64,000 nt of DNA from Littorina saxatilis (GCF_037325665.1 NC_090245.1:102945514-103009513); one strand, 5' to 3'. Positions 1 through 11,580 are shown, counted from the first letter of the stretch. A program made the numbers and translations. Notes: generated by a model from the letters alone, not told the origin.

Positions 1-128
1 ATAAATACACGCGCGCGCACGTACGCACACATGTACTTACACTCACAAACACACACGCAAGCACTCACGTACACACACAGAGGTACGCTCACATACACAC
101 TCACTAGCACTAGCACATGCACGCGCGG
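1..128. repeat. CA-rich simple repeat
   Basis: Imperfect (CA)n with interspersed CG and GT dinucleotides at the window edge. No coding potential seen. Confidence 0.8.
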
Positions 129-534
129 ATACTATCAAATTTGACACATGTCAGCATATCAGTTACAACGGTTTTATTACCAGCTAATTTATAAAACAAA
201 TCGAAATGATGTTGCGACTTATAATATTATTATGAATTTGGATCCGTCACTCACAGCATTCTGGACAGCCAATCACTCGCCGGACGTGAGGAATGCCAAC
301 AGCTTATGTGTGCCACAATAAACCATGCTGAACATGCCTTTTCATTGCCTCGCTTTTTCTTGTTCACGAAAGAGCGATAGATTTAGAATCAACATATTGT
401 AAGGTATTGACCTAAGAATATATTTGACTTTAAATGAGAAAAACACTTCAAATTTGATTTTTTAGCACCTTGAATATGTGCGCGATATGAATTGCATAAA
501 ATAAAAATAAAAATAAATAAATAAATCCCTGCGC

Positions 535-600
535 TTAGAACTGTACCCACGGAATACGCGCGATATAAGCCTCATATTGATTGATCATATTGATTGTTCA
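535..600 (+). repeat. SINE 3' tail fragment
   Basis: The stretch around TAGAACTGTACCCACGGAAT followed by GCGCGATATAAG and ATTGATTGAT recurs at 12598-12662 in the same orientation. I recall this tail from many molluscan SINEs. No tRNA-like head is seen next to it, so it is a truncated copy. The rest of 129-1006 holds no recognised feature except the candidate exon listed separately. Confidence 0.5.
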
Positions 601-809
601 AGTGGGCAGGTCAGTATGGCACACTGAGAGGTACCTTGCAATTCTGAGCACCCACCCACGGGTCACCGATAAAATTGGTATTTGAGTACTTCCACATTGT
701 CAGGTGTAGCATTTGAAAATAAAATTGTCATTCCTTACAAGAGTCACCCTGATATTTGTAGTTCAACATTTTAGTTTGACTTGTTTTTGAGTGATGAATG
801 AAGAAAGTC

Positions 810-1007
810 TCAACATTTAGCAGGGCTGAGGTGCAAAAGGCGAAACTGGGTACCACTCATTTCGATAGTACGCATCTGCGAGGTCGCATTGGTTGAAATT
901 GAGATTGTACATGATTTCAATTCAATCAGACTCCGCGGTTGATTCCCACCCATGAGACCTAGTGTCACTTCGTACCCTTCAGCCTTGGTCACCAACAAAG
1001 AGTAGTC
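810..1007 (-). CDS. candidate terminal exon, unknown protein
   Basis: On the minus strand a possible acceptor (GTGCGCAG) is followed by 65 open codons and a stop. The reading is protein-like (contains KAEGYEVTLGLMGG and SQMRTIEMSGTQ) and is not low complexity. The tract before the acceptor is not very pyrimidine-rich, no partner exon was found, and no domain is recognised. It lies antisense and just upstream of the GIMAP exon. It could also be a fragment of a transposon or chance. Low confidence. Confidence 0.2.
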   Translation of the reverse strand, partial: DYSLLVTKAEGYEVTLGLMGGNQPRSLIELKSCTISISTNATSQMRTIEMSGTQFRLLHLSPAKC

Positions 1008-1048
1008 CTGCGCACGATGTACTTAAATGCTAATAATGTTTGATTCAG

Positions 1049-1280
1049 AGTGATGCTCGTCGGGAAAACTGGGAGCGGTAAAAGCACACTGGGAAACATT
1101 CTGCTCGACAAACCTGACGTGTTCCCATCCGAGGAAGAGGAGGAAGATGTGGTGCAGCCTGCGTCCACATCGGAGTCTTCTGTTCCTGAAACCGACAGTT
1201 TTGTTGTCGGAACTGGCTTCGATGCTGAAACAAAGAACTGTGACTACAAGCAAGGCTTAGCTTGGGGCAGATACCTGAAG
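1049..1280 (+). CDS. GIMAP/AIG1-type GTPase, P-loop exon
   Basis: Internal exon carrying the G1 motif GKTGSGKST preceded by MLV, as in the AIG1 (GIMAP, IAN) family of GTPases, which in animals act in immune and cell-survival signalling on membranes. The acceptor is TTTGATTCAG just before, so upstream exon(s) are missing from the window or unrecognised. The GTG at 1050 is a codon and not the start. After the P-loop there is an acidic stretch (five to six consecutive Glu/Asp around codons 27-33) and a Ser/Thr-rich stretch, longer than the usual switch I region of vertebrate GIMAPs. The exon ends GATACCTGAAG before GTGTGT, in phase 0, which joins directly to the DTPG exon at 2461 (GRYLK then VVDTPG). 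The family call is secure; the exact paralogue is not. Confidence 0.85.
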
Positions 1281-1706
1281 GTGTGTGCACACAGAGTGAC
1301 ACAGACAGAGAAACAGACTGACATACGATCAACACATCATGCAGACACTCATTTAACAAACAACCACACACGTAAGAAGAATCTCTTAGATAGTAGGCCT
1401 ACTAGATGAGGGGCCTGTTTCTGTATTGGGCCAACATCTCTTCTCCTTGCGTTCCCTAAAGATATCGATTTTAATGCGAGATACACAGTGGGTTGCCAAG
1501 CGAATGGACTTAGTCTCTGGTATTTCCACTACATAAGAAAGGAAATCTGAAGCTGGGCCAGAACTGCTGCACAATAAGCGTAAAAGCCTGATAAGCCACC
1601 CCAGCAATATCATGCTCAGAGTGATCCTTAACCGACGGAAAGGGAAGACAGAGATGGATTTTGAATACTCAGTATTGCAGTCAGGAAGCTTCCCAGACCG
1701 ACTGTT

Positions 1707-2420
1707 TGAACTTTAAAATCTTTACAATATAACAAATTTTAGGTTCTTGTACATCATTTATTAATTACTGTAACGCAAGAGAATGAACTTCTTAGTTTTG
1801 ATGTTTATGTTTTTTTTTTAATTAAAATTACTGTTTTGTTTCAAGAATGTTCTGTTCTTTAGTTTTCTTCGCATCAGTGTTTGCTCGCTTTTCGTGTCCC
1901 GTGTAACGCAGTTACCGATACACATTGAAATAATTGTATTTCTCTTGGATACGCATCAAGCAAACTAAGCAAGTCACATCATATCAGATATCACTTACTT
2001 AAGTGTGTATTAAAAAAGGCCTCAAGCCTACTTCACATAATTATTACACGTTGCCAGCAAAATGTCAAAAGCATGCATGGTCTATATCGTTACAGTGTCC
2101 CTTACGCAACTCTGCAATATCCACCAGAAACTGGATTAAAAATCATACATTTTGTGTTTACAGCTTTTTTTTATATTATTTAAAAAAAGAAGAAGAAACT
2201 CAGAAGTCTTTGTTATGTGATATTTGTGTCCCACTGTAACAATAGTGACCTTACGAGGAAGCTGGCGTTTCACAAAATTACCCCATAATGGCATACCTTG
2301 CTGCAATTCGTTTCATGATTTTATATTCCAAAGTGATGTGGATCACTCCACACTCAATTTCAGCTTTCTTGTTTAGTATGTACATTTTCGCGTCAATACC
2401 TCTTTTTTGTCAACAATACA
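1707..2420 (+). repeat. intron segment also present at 40401-41905
   Basis: Most of the intron between the two GIMAP exons matches 40401-41460 plus 41842-41905 in the same order and orientation. Shared landmarks are TTGAACTTT.AAATCTT, GTACATCATTT, CGTGTAACGC, CACATCATATCAG, CACGTTGCCAGCAAAAT and AATTTCAGCTTTCTTGTTTAG. It is either a segmental copy of this intron or a dispersed repeat present at both sites. No ORF of note. Confidence 0.75.
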
Positions 2421-2460
2421 AATCTGGTCCATCTAAGATCAGGCAGCTGTTGGTTTTCAG

Positions 2461-3255
2461 GTTGTCGACACACCCGGACTGTTCGATCCGACGGAGAACC
2501 TGAAAGAAACTTTGGACAAACTTACCTCCAGTCTCGGTCCGATCAGCCCTGGCCCTCACGCCATCCTCTTCGTTACTCGCTGCGACATCAGGTTTACCGA
2601 TGAGGAAAAGAAAAGCTTTGACGAGATCGTTCGCGTGTTTGGAGAGACTGCTAAGAAGCACATCATCGTCGTATTCACCAGAGGGGACACGCTGGGAAAC
2701 CGTCACATCGACAGGCTGCTAGCAAAAGCTCCCGAAAACCTCAAGCAAGTTATGGCAGTAGTTGGCGAGAATTATGCCGTTCTTAGCAAAACAGATGATC
2801 GCGACAAACGCCGAGCCGAGGTAGAAAACTTGCTTGCAAAAATCGACCATGTCAGCGAGGATGGCTACTTTTCGAATTCAGACATGGAACGAATGGCTGA
2901 AGAAATCGAAGCAGAGGTCAAGGAGATGATGAAAAAGGAAAACATTTCGTACGAAGAGGCGGACCTTCGCGTGAGAAGAGGCGTTGCCAGGAAAGAAAAA
3001 GGTTTCATGAAGCTCTGGATCAAGCTGGCCCTCATCGGGCTCGGTTCAATTGTGTTTGGTGTGTTGGTCGGTCTGACGGGAGGTTTGGTGGCAGGCGGAG
3101 TGGTGGCCGTAGGGGTAATAGACGCCGTGATGATAGGGGTATCAACGGGAGGAGCGACTATCGCGGGAAGTGCAGTTATCAGCACTGCACTAATGAAGTT
3201 AAAAGAAAAAATCGATCGCAATAAACAGCAAGGCAGACGTTGCACCATCATGTAA
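2461..3255 (+). CDS. GIMAP/AIG1-type GTPase, C-terminal exon
   Basis: The acceptor TTGGTTTTCAG is followed by 264 codons and TAA. The exon opens with G3 (VVDTPGLFD), then the AIG1 conserved region (GPHAILFVTRCD followed by RFTDEEKKSF) and G4-type TRGD at about codons 73-76. A charged, probably coiled-coil stretch rich in Glu and Lys follows (about codons 140-185), then a Gly/Val/Ala-rich hydrophobic segment (about codons 190-240) long enough to enter a membrane, and a basic tail ending Cys-Thr-Ile-Met. That end resembles a CaaX prenylation box. With the hydrophobic segment it suggests a membrane-anchored GTPase, as for several vertebrate GIMAPs. Phase 0 matches the exon ending at 1280. The frame is intact. 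Family confident; membrane anchoring inferred. Confidence 0.9.
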   Translation, partial: VVDTPGLFDPTENLKETLDKLTSSLGPISPGPHAILFVTRCDIRFTDEEKKSFDEIVRVFGETAKKHIIVVFTRGDTLGNRHIDRLLAKAPENLKQVMAVVGENYAVLSKTDDRDKRRAEVENLLAKIDHVSEDGYFSNSDMERMAEEIEAEVKEMMKKENISYEEADLRVRRGVARKEKGFMKLWIKLALIGLGSIVFGVLVGLTGGLVAGGVVAVGVIDAVMIGVSTGGATIAGSAVISTALMKLKEKIDRNKQQGRRCTIM

Positions 3256-3747
3256 CATGTCATTGGATATTCTCCATTATACACCTTGTATAATGTGTGC
3301 CTGTCCGAAAGGTGTTGCCGCACAGTGATGCATTTAATTCATTGATGGCTTAACCATAATTATTAGTTTGCACACCTTCCTAAGCGGAAAACGCTAATTT
3401 TTTCAAAGCATACCAGATTTAAAAAAGACGATAATCATTTATTAATAATGAGGATACTCAAATGACGGAAATCTTAAAATAGTTCCTAGCGCCTCAAACA
3501 AAAATGTAACGCCCAATAGCTGTTACTGAGATCATCAAATGGAGTCTATTTCATAAGTTCCAGTTAAAAAAAAAAAAAATTCAAAACTGCCGGGGTTTTG
3601 TCCCAAACGTTAACATGTTTGGTTTTTTTTTAACAAAATTGGTCAGCATCTAAGGATCTTTAATGTAGGCATTGCACTGCTGATCTATGACAGATGAATA
3701 TTTATGTTTTGAACGCAACAGTCTGCTGGTACACTACGCATACACTA
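3256..3747. other. no gene seen
   Basis: AT-rich 3' flank of the GIMAP gene with poly-A and poly-T runs. No ORF, RNA gene or clear repeat recognised. Confidence 0.5.
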
Positions 3748-5039
3748 TAGTGGGGCTCCTATGTTGCAAAATCATTCAAATCATGCAACAAACACCAAAT
3801 TAAGCAAATATGAAGAGTTTTATGTGCTTAACAAAACCTGATACAGAGCCATCGCGAAAAATTAAAAAATGGGTAGTTTTTAAACAATTTTTTCAAAATG
3901 GCCGCCAGTGTAAACGGTTGGGTATGTTAGGCATATTTCACTTCATGTGATTAACAGCAAATTTGGCGTAAATGGACATTTGCTTTTGCTTAACAAAACC
4001 TAATACAGAGCCACCGTGAAAAAATTAAGAAATCAGTAGTTTTTTTACAATTTTCAAAATGGCCGCCAATAAAAGGGTATTTAGGCATTTTTGATGCTAC
4101 AAGACATTCTCTTGCAATAGAAACTAACACAAACACATTTTTAAACAAAACAATACATGTATTGTTGGTGCAGAGAATGATTGGACGGTGTGGGTGGCAG
4201 GGTTGAAGAATTTGTGGATTACCTAAACTGTGCAAAAATAAATATATTGCACCAATTTTCATACCAAAACGAAAACATTCATTCCTGTGCTGTTATATTC
4301 AATGTATGCTATTGAGGGCACTCAACTTGGCTAACTGGAACACTTTTAAGATAAAAGGTGGCCTTTACATGGGTTATTTGACCGCCGCCCAAATAAGGGT
4401 ACCCCCAAAATAAAACTGATAAAAATGTAATGTATCAACTCAAAAGTCGACTAAAATTCATAATCGCTGTATTTCGAAAACGTTGTTTGTTCTCATGTGT
4501 TTACACAACTAGCACATTCCGGCAAGTGTCTATACTCAAAAGAAACTTTGGCAGTACTTGAAACAACCATCTGTCATATATACATGCGAAGTCAAAAATA
4601 TGTGGGATTTAAGTCAACAAACCTGTGGCAGTTTTTAAAATATTATTTCGTGAAGATTTGAAAGTGTACTCAAACGGTTGAACTACGCCTCGTGCGTAGA
4701 CACACATTCCTGAAAGTTTCAACGCAACCCACTTGGTCATTGCTAAAATACATGGATTTTAGTTGACTTGGGTATCCCTCAAATTTGACACATAAACATC
4801 TCATCCGTGAGATCGACACATACATCAGTAGGTACAATGGCACAACACTAGAAATATGCAAGATGGCGAAATAAAACAACCTGTTCTGGATGGATAATCA
4901 AGTTGACTTTCTCTTCGTATAAAAACAGTGACCCAGTTGTGCCTCAGGAATTGTCGGCTTTTTAAAAGGTACCCGAAGTTTTTGTCACATCTCTTTGTCA
5001 CGTCAAGGGTATCCTTATTTTGACGGCGTAAATGATTAT

Positions 5040-5863
5040 GTTAAAAAAAAAAGTGCCAGATAGCGAAGATGCGAGCCATTAATGGCATAGACAGTTTGAA
5101 TAAAATGACACAGGAATAAAAGTTTGAGTTGGGGTATGAAAATGGGTGCAATAATATTTTTGCACAGTTTAGATGCTGACAGTTTTCACAGGCATGCAAG
5201 CACATTTGCAGAGAGCTGTGCTCTGCAGTCCTTCTTAGCAGCATTTGCAGCGTTTTGTTGTACAGCTCTTCTTGCAGGCACACCTCATGAGTTCTCTGCA
5301 CACGCTGGATACCTCTTGAAAGCTCGTCCAGAATGACTCCCACTTTCCAGCCTTGAACTGCCAGCCCACAGAGTTTGGAAGTCTAATAGGTAGATGGCTC
5401 TTCTCAATCTCATGTCCTGCAGCAGCACCTCACTTGTAAGGGGATTATGGTCAATTTGGCAGCTCTTTTTACTGAAGAGGTACCGTCTAGCACTGTTTAC
5501 ACCCAGTACGTTGCTGGTTTTGTCCTACAAATGTACACCAAAAAGCTCTTGTGCTGCCCTGCCCTCAGCTTACAAAGAGGAGCAGACAACCTGAAGAAAG
5601 TTTGAGTGACGTCTTCAAATGCTTGCCCTACTTCCCAAGCCTTCTGATTCCCCAATACCATTGAAGAACGACATAGTGTCACAGCCTGTAAGGCTATGCA
5701 AAATGGGCAGACAGGGTGACTTCTCTTGGCCAATGGCTTTGGCAATGTGGCGATACACTTCACGAGCAGAAAAAAACGCAACACAGCTGGAATGAGAAGC
5801 AGACTGTCTGGCCTCCTCTACATCCATGGTGCAGGAAATCAGCCTGGGGTACCCTTCACACAA
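5040..5863 (-). pseudogene. decayed transposon protein of the TGCDT family
   Basis: Minus-strand reading around 5640-5720 gives LPILHSLTGCDTMSFFNGIG. This closely resembles the conserved HALTGCDTVSxFxGxGK block of a transposon-associated protein family common in molluscs and cnidarians (recalled, not searched). It continues in another frame as QKAWEVGQAFEDVTQTF (about 5590-5640), as the family does. Downstream, near 5200-5290, a third frame gives a cysteine-rich stretch (CACKKSCTTKRCKC) like the Cys-rich C-terminus of these proteins. At least two frameshifts plus stops separate the blocks, so the gene is dead. It lies inside the 3748-7687 inverted-repeat element and is presumably its own protein. 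The transposon superfamily is not certain. Confidence 0.6.
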
Positions 5864-6777
5864 AAGATGAAAAGTGACATTTTTATTTGAATGTATTTAA
5901 ATAATGTTTACTATCTCAGAGAGTCGGTCAAAGCCGGGTTAGCAAGTCTTCACACAACAGACCAAAATGAAAGAAAATTGTATTTCATGAATTCGTATAA
6001 TTCTCACTGTTTCAGGTTAAAAAACAAACAAACACAGTTTACAGTGACCCAACTGATTCTGGAATCTTTCTGACCGCTACATTTATTCGCTTCAAACAGT
6101 CGCTAACAGAATGTTGACCATAGTGAGGGTACGTACGTTAAACCCATCAAATTCACAGAGGTCGCTTACAAATGATGTGCAAACATGTTCCAATTAATAC
6201 AAATAAAAAAATCTTACTGTTAAGATGTATTAGGTAACAAACCTTGATACAGTAGTACTAGTGAAATCAGCTCCCTTCTGTGGCACCGGAATAAATGCAG
6301 AACGCTTGTTCCCAGGAACCGGCATGTGGTGTAACTCTTGTATATATCCTGTAAAAATAAAATTCACACCAATGCACGGTCAACTTAAAATAAGCAAAAG
6401 GATGAGAAACAAGCAACAAACCAAAATTTTAAAACTCAAAGAGCGGTACCTCTTCATTTTTCAAAACCACTTATCTCATTTGATTAGCATACACTGTATG
6501 CTTTTGTCTGTTACCTACCGTCTTTGAAAGTTTGATCACAACACTGTAAAGACATGGGGAGTGGAGTGTTTTTATCTCCAGCCGGTCATCCAACTATCTG
6601 GCCTACCCTCACTCAGTTTTTGACTCTACCCCTCCCCACTTTATGGAAGTCCTTAACGTAGGCAAGACTAATCATTTATCATACCATGAACAATCTCTTT
6701 CTCCTCGCCTTTTATTCAAAGTTCGTTTAATCTGTTTAAAATCACCAGCGTGGCGATCATGATTTCCTTACTTGTAA

Positions 6778-7081
6778 GGCCAAAAAAAAATATAGGTGTG
6801 GTTACGGTAACATAGCCAAAAAAAATAGGGTAGGTAGGTAGGCAATCACTTTTTTTTTTAAACTTTATTTTTCTAATGTGTACAAATTAAACCTACTTGA
6901 CAGGGAAATAAGTGTGCGACACGGGCGCTTTCGCTTTCATTGCGTTTTTTGCACTCGGTTTTTGTTTATTTTTTTGGTTGTTTTTTTGTTTTTTGACAAA
7001 TGTAATAAAAAGTTATAGGATCGGCCCCTAAAAATAGGGTAGGTCGGGTTACCGTAACCACACCTATTTTTTTTTTAGGCC
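6778..7081. mobile_element. TAA-flanked MITE (Harbinger-like), copy 1
   Basis: Ends GGCCAAAAAAAA, GGTGTGGTTACGGTAAC and, inverted, GTTACCGTAACCACACC with AGGCC. Flanked by TAA on both sides (6775-6777 and 7082-7084), a 3-bp duplication typical of PIF/Harbinger elements. Sister copies are at 60201-60419 and 63270-63563. Nested inside the 3748-7687 transposon, so younger than it. Confidence 0.75.
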
Positions 7082-7687
7082 TAATCAACAAATAGATCTA
7101 GATCTATCAGCATCACAATCCAGCTGATGAGCTATTGCAATATTAAACAAAGTCTCTGCATTTCAGCGCTTCACCCGATGAATAACAGACCCCAGGGAAG
7201 AATTAAACAGTAAAATGATGTGACATTGGTGAATGGATGCGTATTCTTGAAAACTTACCTTCAGAAACGTTGTTTTCGCTCAAATCAAAACACGCAATGT
7301 TGCGGAGGCCGCCATCTTGAATTTTCATGCTGCGGATATATAAAATTCTAAAAACGATCAAATTAAATACCAGAACACAAAAATACCCATAAGAGTATTT
7401 ATGTCATGCATGTGTTATCAGCAGACAACTTCTGGTGCATGGTAAACCATTGAATTTTACATTTGCTGAGTTGGGAATATTTACTGCTGAGCGCTTTTGG
7501 TACGAATTTCGTCTGCTGTAAATGCAGCCTTTTATTCCCTATCAAAAACAAAAACAAAAACGATTTCTGAAGTGGCTCTGTATCTGAAATCCCTTAAATA
7601 ATCATAAGGAACAATATCACAAAGTATGATGTTTGTTGCAAGATGTGAATGATTTATGAGTGCGTCTGCAACATACGAGCCCCACTA

Positions 7688-8810
7688 AACTACACATGTT
7701 TAAATCTGCCCCAAGAAGGGTTTGATTGTCCATACATGCAGAGGTTTGTTACAAGAAATGATTCCTTGTCAAACTCTCTTCGGGACACTTTGGAGAGTAA
7801 CGAACGTCGCACGCGGTTCTGCCAACTCTCTTCCCAATGAAAAAAAATCAAAGTAACAACAGAAAAATAGGTTAACAAGTGAGATTGTATCATTCTGTCA
7901 AAACGGCAATAATTTGATGAAAATAGTCCAGAACAAACATGCGGAAAATTCTAAACACGGACAATACCAGTTACAAAAATACGGTAACGGTATTTTTTGG
8001 GCATAAGAAATGCATATTATAAATTCACTTAAAGGATCGCTGGGTCGAAGTACAGTGATTATAACGTTTTGTTTTGTCTTTATATTATGTTCCAATAAGA
8101 AACCATTCTTGGTTTTTTATTCTGAATTTTTCGAACGGTACCTGTTTTAGGATTGTTATTATAAATCCAAATGTGTAATTTTTGGTCCTTCAAAAACATG
8201 TCTGTTTCTTTACATTTTGGAGCTCTTGATTGTCAACAGATTTTGAATGCAATGTTCGTTTTAGGACATGTGCCTCTTGCTAATACCCCAAACAGTAATC
8301 GTGTGCGTCATTCGCCGTCAAAAGCGTTTGGCGTTTTTTGTTGTTGCTCGTTGTTGCTTTATTTTGCAGACGTTTATATATGTATATGCACCACCCCCTT
8401 TCACAGCGCTTTCGTATAATATACCCTTTAGTGTGCCATTTTTGTCGGTTCTGTAAGGATGCTGTAATATATTAAAAGCTGAATGTTGACTTTATAATAA
8501 TACCTAGATAGATACCTAGACTAGACACCTTTTTATATTTCAGCTTTTGATAAGAAATGTATGCTTGGTACGTGATAGATCTAGTACATACGGCCTACTA
8601 TACAGTATACAACACAGGGCTTGTTAATCACAGATGCAAAAGACTATATTTCCTTTTTTTATTTTTATTTTTTGTGTACATCCGTTATTTTTCATCTTGG
8701 TATTCAATCAAAATATGGGTATGATGGTGGTATCATCGGATCTTTTACGTAGAATATGATTTTCTTGCAAATCCAAAAACAAAGAGACTGCCAACGTTCC
8801 AAAATTCAGA
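7688..8810. other. no gene seen
   Basis: AT-rich sequence. Short ORFs around 8171-8456 have no recognisable domain or splice context. Nothing else supported. Confidence 0.45.
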
Positions 8811-9043
8811 ATAAAAAAACAAGAAAGGTAGGTTGTTGGAACGTTTGTTATTGACAAAACAATACATTCACAAATATATATCGACCCAACGGTCTTTAAA
8901 AAAAATGTTTGTGAAAAATCAGCCACATAAGTATTCGTTATTGTTTGTCTGTGCACTTAAAAGACCGTTGGGTCGATATATTTGTGAATGTATTGTTTTG
9001 TCAATAACAAACGTTCCAACAACCTACCTTTCTTGTTTTTTGA
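8811..9043. mobile_element. foldback MITE (AACGTT family), copy 1
   Basis: The two halves are near-perfect inverted repeats of about 90 bp: AACAAGAAAGGTAGG, TTGTTGGAACG, TTATTGACAAAACAATACA and TTCACAAATATAT on the left return as reverse complement on the right (8961-9043). Related copies are at 13376-13577 and 34331-34459. Non-coding. Confidence 0.8.
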
Positions 9044-9229
9044 TTGTGATTTTCTTGCAATGTGTTGAAACTGAACTATAATTCAATTGTTAGATCAAAA
9101 GTATAATTGTCAAATGTACCTTCTCAGTTTTAATTTGTTTTAAGGCATTGTAATTTACAATTACCAACTATTAACAAATACTAACACTAATTAACAATGT
9201 TAACCTGACAATTAACATTTAATAACAAT

Positions 9230-10030
9230 ATAAGACTTTCTTTTCTTTAATTTTTTTAATGTCTTGATCGTCTTAAATGTAAAACTTTCCGCTTCTGAAA
9301 AATATCCATATAATACAACATGTTCTGTTAAAAAAATTTGCTTTCCTGTATTAACAAATATAACACTGCCCACATAATCCCAAAACAATTTAATTTTTTT
9401 ACATTTCCAATTTTTTTCTCTCTAAATATTATCAATATCTTTACATTAACTGCATCAATGATTATCTTTTATTTTAATTTTACACAATAAAGTGCTGGTG
9501 GGATATATGTGACCCTCCACCACGAAATGAGTCCCATGTCACCTTTGCATGATTTTCATATTTTTACATTTTCCTAAAAGTTTTTTTATGCTCTATCCAG
9601 TGGTAAAAACCGTTTTAGAAAAGAGCGAAAACTGTTTGAGTTATAAGCCTGTGACTAAGGTGACCCTCACACTGTTACCAGACACTCCCCGGACTTATAT
9701 TAAGCCTAGCGCAGAACCGCGCGAGGTGACATGCGACTCATTTCGTGGTGGAGGGTCACATATATTGATGTACAATTTTTCATTTCAGCAGGTTTAACCT
9801 TTCTTCGTCGGTACTTTTACTAGCCAGTACCCAATATTTATCATTACAATACTATATTTGTGAAACCAAAATTTTGCAGCACAAGGTTCTCTGTCTTTGG
9901 CATGTGACCTTCTCAGTTGTTTAAGTGAATTTCGTGAGGATGTAAGTACAAAAGTAAAGGGGGATAGGCATTGAAGCCTTTTATATCTGTAAACAACTTG
10001 AAATAAATCTATATTCACTACGTTCACTTT
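9230..10030 (-). mobile_element. LINE 3' fragment, interrupted by a MITE
   Basis: The reverse strand matches the better preserved LINE piece at 26780-27320. Shared text on the + strand includes TTTCCTGTATTAACAAATAT versus CTCCCGTATTAACAAATAT, CCCAAAACAATTT, and the protein reading KFWFHKYSI..GYWL versus KFGSHKYNI..KYWVL. It encodes the C-terminal part of a non-LTR reverse transcriptase, now full of stops. A MITE (9505-9764) splits it. Confidence 0.65.
9505..9764. mobile_element. TA-flanked MITE inserted in the LINE
   Basis: Left end TATATGTGACCCTCCACC and right end GGTGGAGGGTCACATATA are exact inverted copies, extending through ACGAAATGAGTC for about 30 bp. About 260 bp, non-coding, sitting within the LINE fragment 9230-10030 where the sister LINE copy at 26780-27320 has no insert. 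The TA or TATA flank suggests a Tc1/mariner-type MITE. Confidence 0.8.
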
Positions 10031-10714
10031 AGTAAACCCTTGAACATCGCCTCCCTTGCCACAGAATAATGTACAGTGTATTTCATTTGTACAGTTTTAT
10101 TGCAAAGTGCATGCCATGTGCAGATAGACAGCAAATGTGTTTCCAACTTCCATCATTCAGACTGCATATTAGTCACTTGAAAATGTACCGATCACCGAAC
10201 AAAGTGCACGATATTTGTGCTTCATTGAATAGCATAGTACCATCCTTGTCTACCTATTTTTTGAATGATGTTAAACGGACGCATTGGCGAGGAATGTTAT
10301 GCGGAATATACCGCATAAATCCATATTTTAACGCAATACTAATAGTTCATTGGTTACGGAAATATCTTAAAGCATGCATGGTGATTATAATATTGATTTA
10401 TATACAGTATATTTACAAAACTATAGTAAATTTACAAATTTTCTGAACATTTTAGTAAAATTATAAATGTAATGTTTCTGTCCGGGATTTTGTAAATTTC
10501 TTAAAAAAACATATCGAGAAAATCTGTAAATTTCCCGGTTTGAAGGGCCAGGAACTTTTTATATTAACTGAAAACATATTCCACATATTTCAAAGAAAAC
10601 CAGTACTTTGTTTGATTGAATGGAACACAGTCATGTATTTAGTTCGGCAGCCTTCCAAGTCGACATACAATTATACAATGCTAAGATTAGTACATGATTA
10701 TTAATAGAATCTCT
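10031..10714. other. no supported gene
   Basis: AT-rich. A 125-codon plus-strand ORF at 10069-10446 has no domain, no splice context and a composition expected of AT-rich noise. Two segments containing TTTACAAA/TTTGTAAA with CTGTAAATTT form weak inverted repeats near 10400-10560. Confidence 0.4.
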
Positions 10715-11023
10715 CTCTTTCTCTCTATCTGTCTGTCTGTCTGTCTGTTTTTGTCACTCTCTCTGTCCCTATTTCTCTTACTCTATCTCACTCTAATTCT
10801 CTCTCTTTTTGTCTGTGTCTACCCCCTGACTCTCTGTGTGTGGCTATCTCTTTAACTCTCTGTCCCTCTCTCTGTTTTTAACTGTCTCTCTCTCTCTCTC
10901 TTCCTCTCTCTCCCTGGTCCTCTCTCTCTCTCGCTCTCTCTCTTTCTCTCTCTCTCTCTCTATATATATCACACACGCACACACACTCACACACACACAC
11001 AACCACACACATAATCACACACA

Positions 11024-11101
<78 letters not shown>

Positions 11102-11250
11102 TACTGTGTCTGTTTCTCTCTCACACTGTCTCTCTCCCTGACTCCCTTTTTTTCTATCTTTTTCTTTTTCTGACTCGTTATCCCATTATCTGTCTCACTG
11201 TCTTTGTCTCTAACTCTCTCCTTTTCTCTTTTAACTTTAGCAAAAATAAA
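10715..11250. repeat. CT and CA microsatellite block
   Basis: (CT)n and CTGT-rich tract 10715-10965, then (CA)n with CG and CACGCACATA variants 10966-11104, then more CT-rich sequence to about 11250. Long reading frames here are repeat artefacts. Confidence 0.9.
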
Positions 11251-11380
11251 CCAATAAAGACTATAATGTGACCAAATTTCATGATTATCCGATACTGAAA
11301 AACAGAAAAAATATAGATCTGAAAGACTGGTTGGCGACCGTGAGACACTCGTTTTTCGGCACCCTTGCGTCAGATAACTC

Positions 11381-11580
11381 NNNNNNNNNNNNNNNNNNNN
11401 NNNNNNNNNNNNNNNNNNNNNNNNNNNNNNNNNNNNNNNNNNNNNNNNNNNNNNNNNNNNNNNNNNNNNNNNNNNNNNNNNNNNNNNNNNNNNNNNNNNN
11501 NNNNNNNNNNNNNNNNNNNNNNNNNNNNNNNNNNNNNNNNNNNNNNNNNNNNNNNNNNNNNNNNNNNNNNNNNNNNNNNN
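11381..11580. other. assembly gap (200 N)
   Basis: Exactly 200 N; probably a gap of unknown true size. Confidence 1.

Larger units (their letters stand above)
3748..7687 (-). mobile_element. 3.9-kb DNA transposon with inverted ends
   Basis: The left end TAGTGGGGCTCCTATGTTGC and the reverse complement of the right end (TAGTGGGGCTCGTATGTTGC) match. The match extends through AAATCATTCA and TTGCAACAAAC, with a small indel, for about 60 bp. Both sides also carry ATACAGAGCCA and a GGCCGCCA stretch further in. On the left, a segment of about 80 bp (TTAACAAAACCT..ATACAGAGCCA..AAAATGGCCGCCA) occurs twice, near 3828 and 3990. The inside holds a decayed minus-strand protein (see 5040-5863) and a younger TAA-flanked MITE at 6778-7081. 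Superfamily unassigned; no clean target-site duplication was found. Confidence 0.65.

Noticed and set aside
10069-10446. 125-codon plus-strand ORF
   Set aside because: AT-rich composition, no domain, no splice sites or start context; explained as chance.
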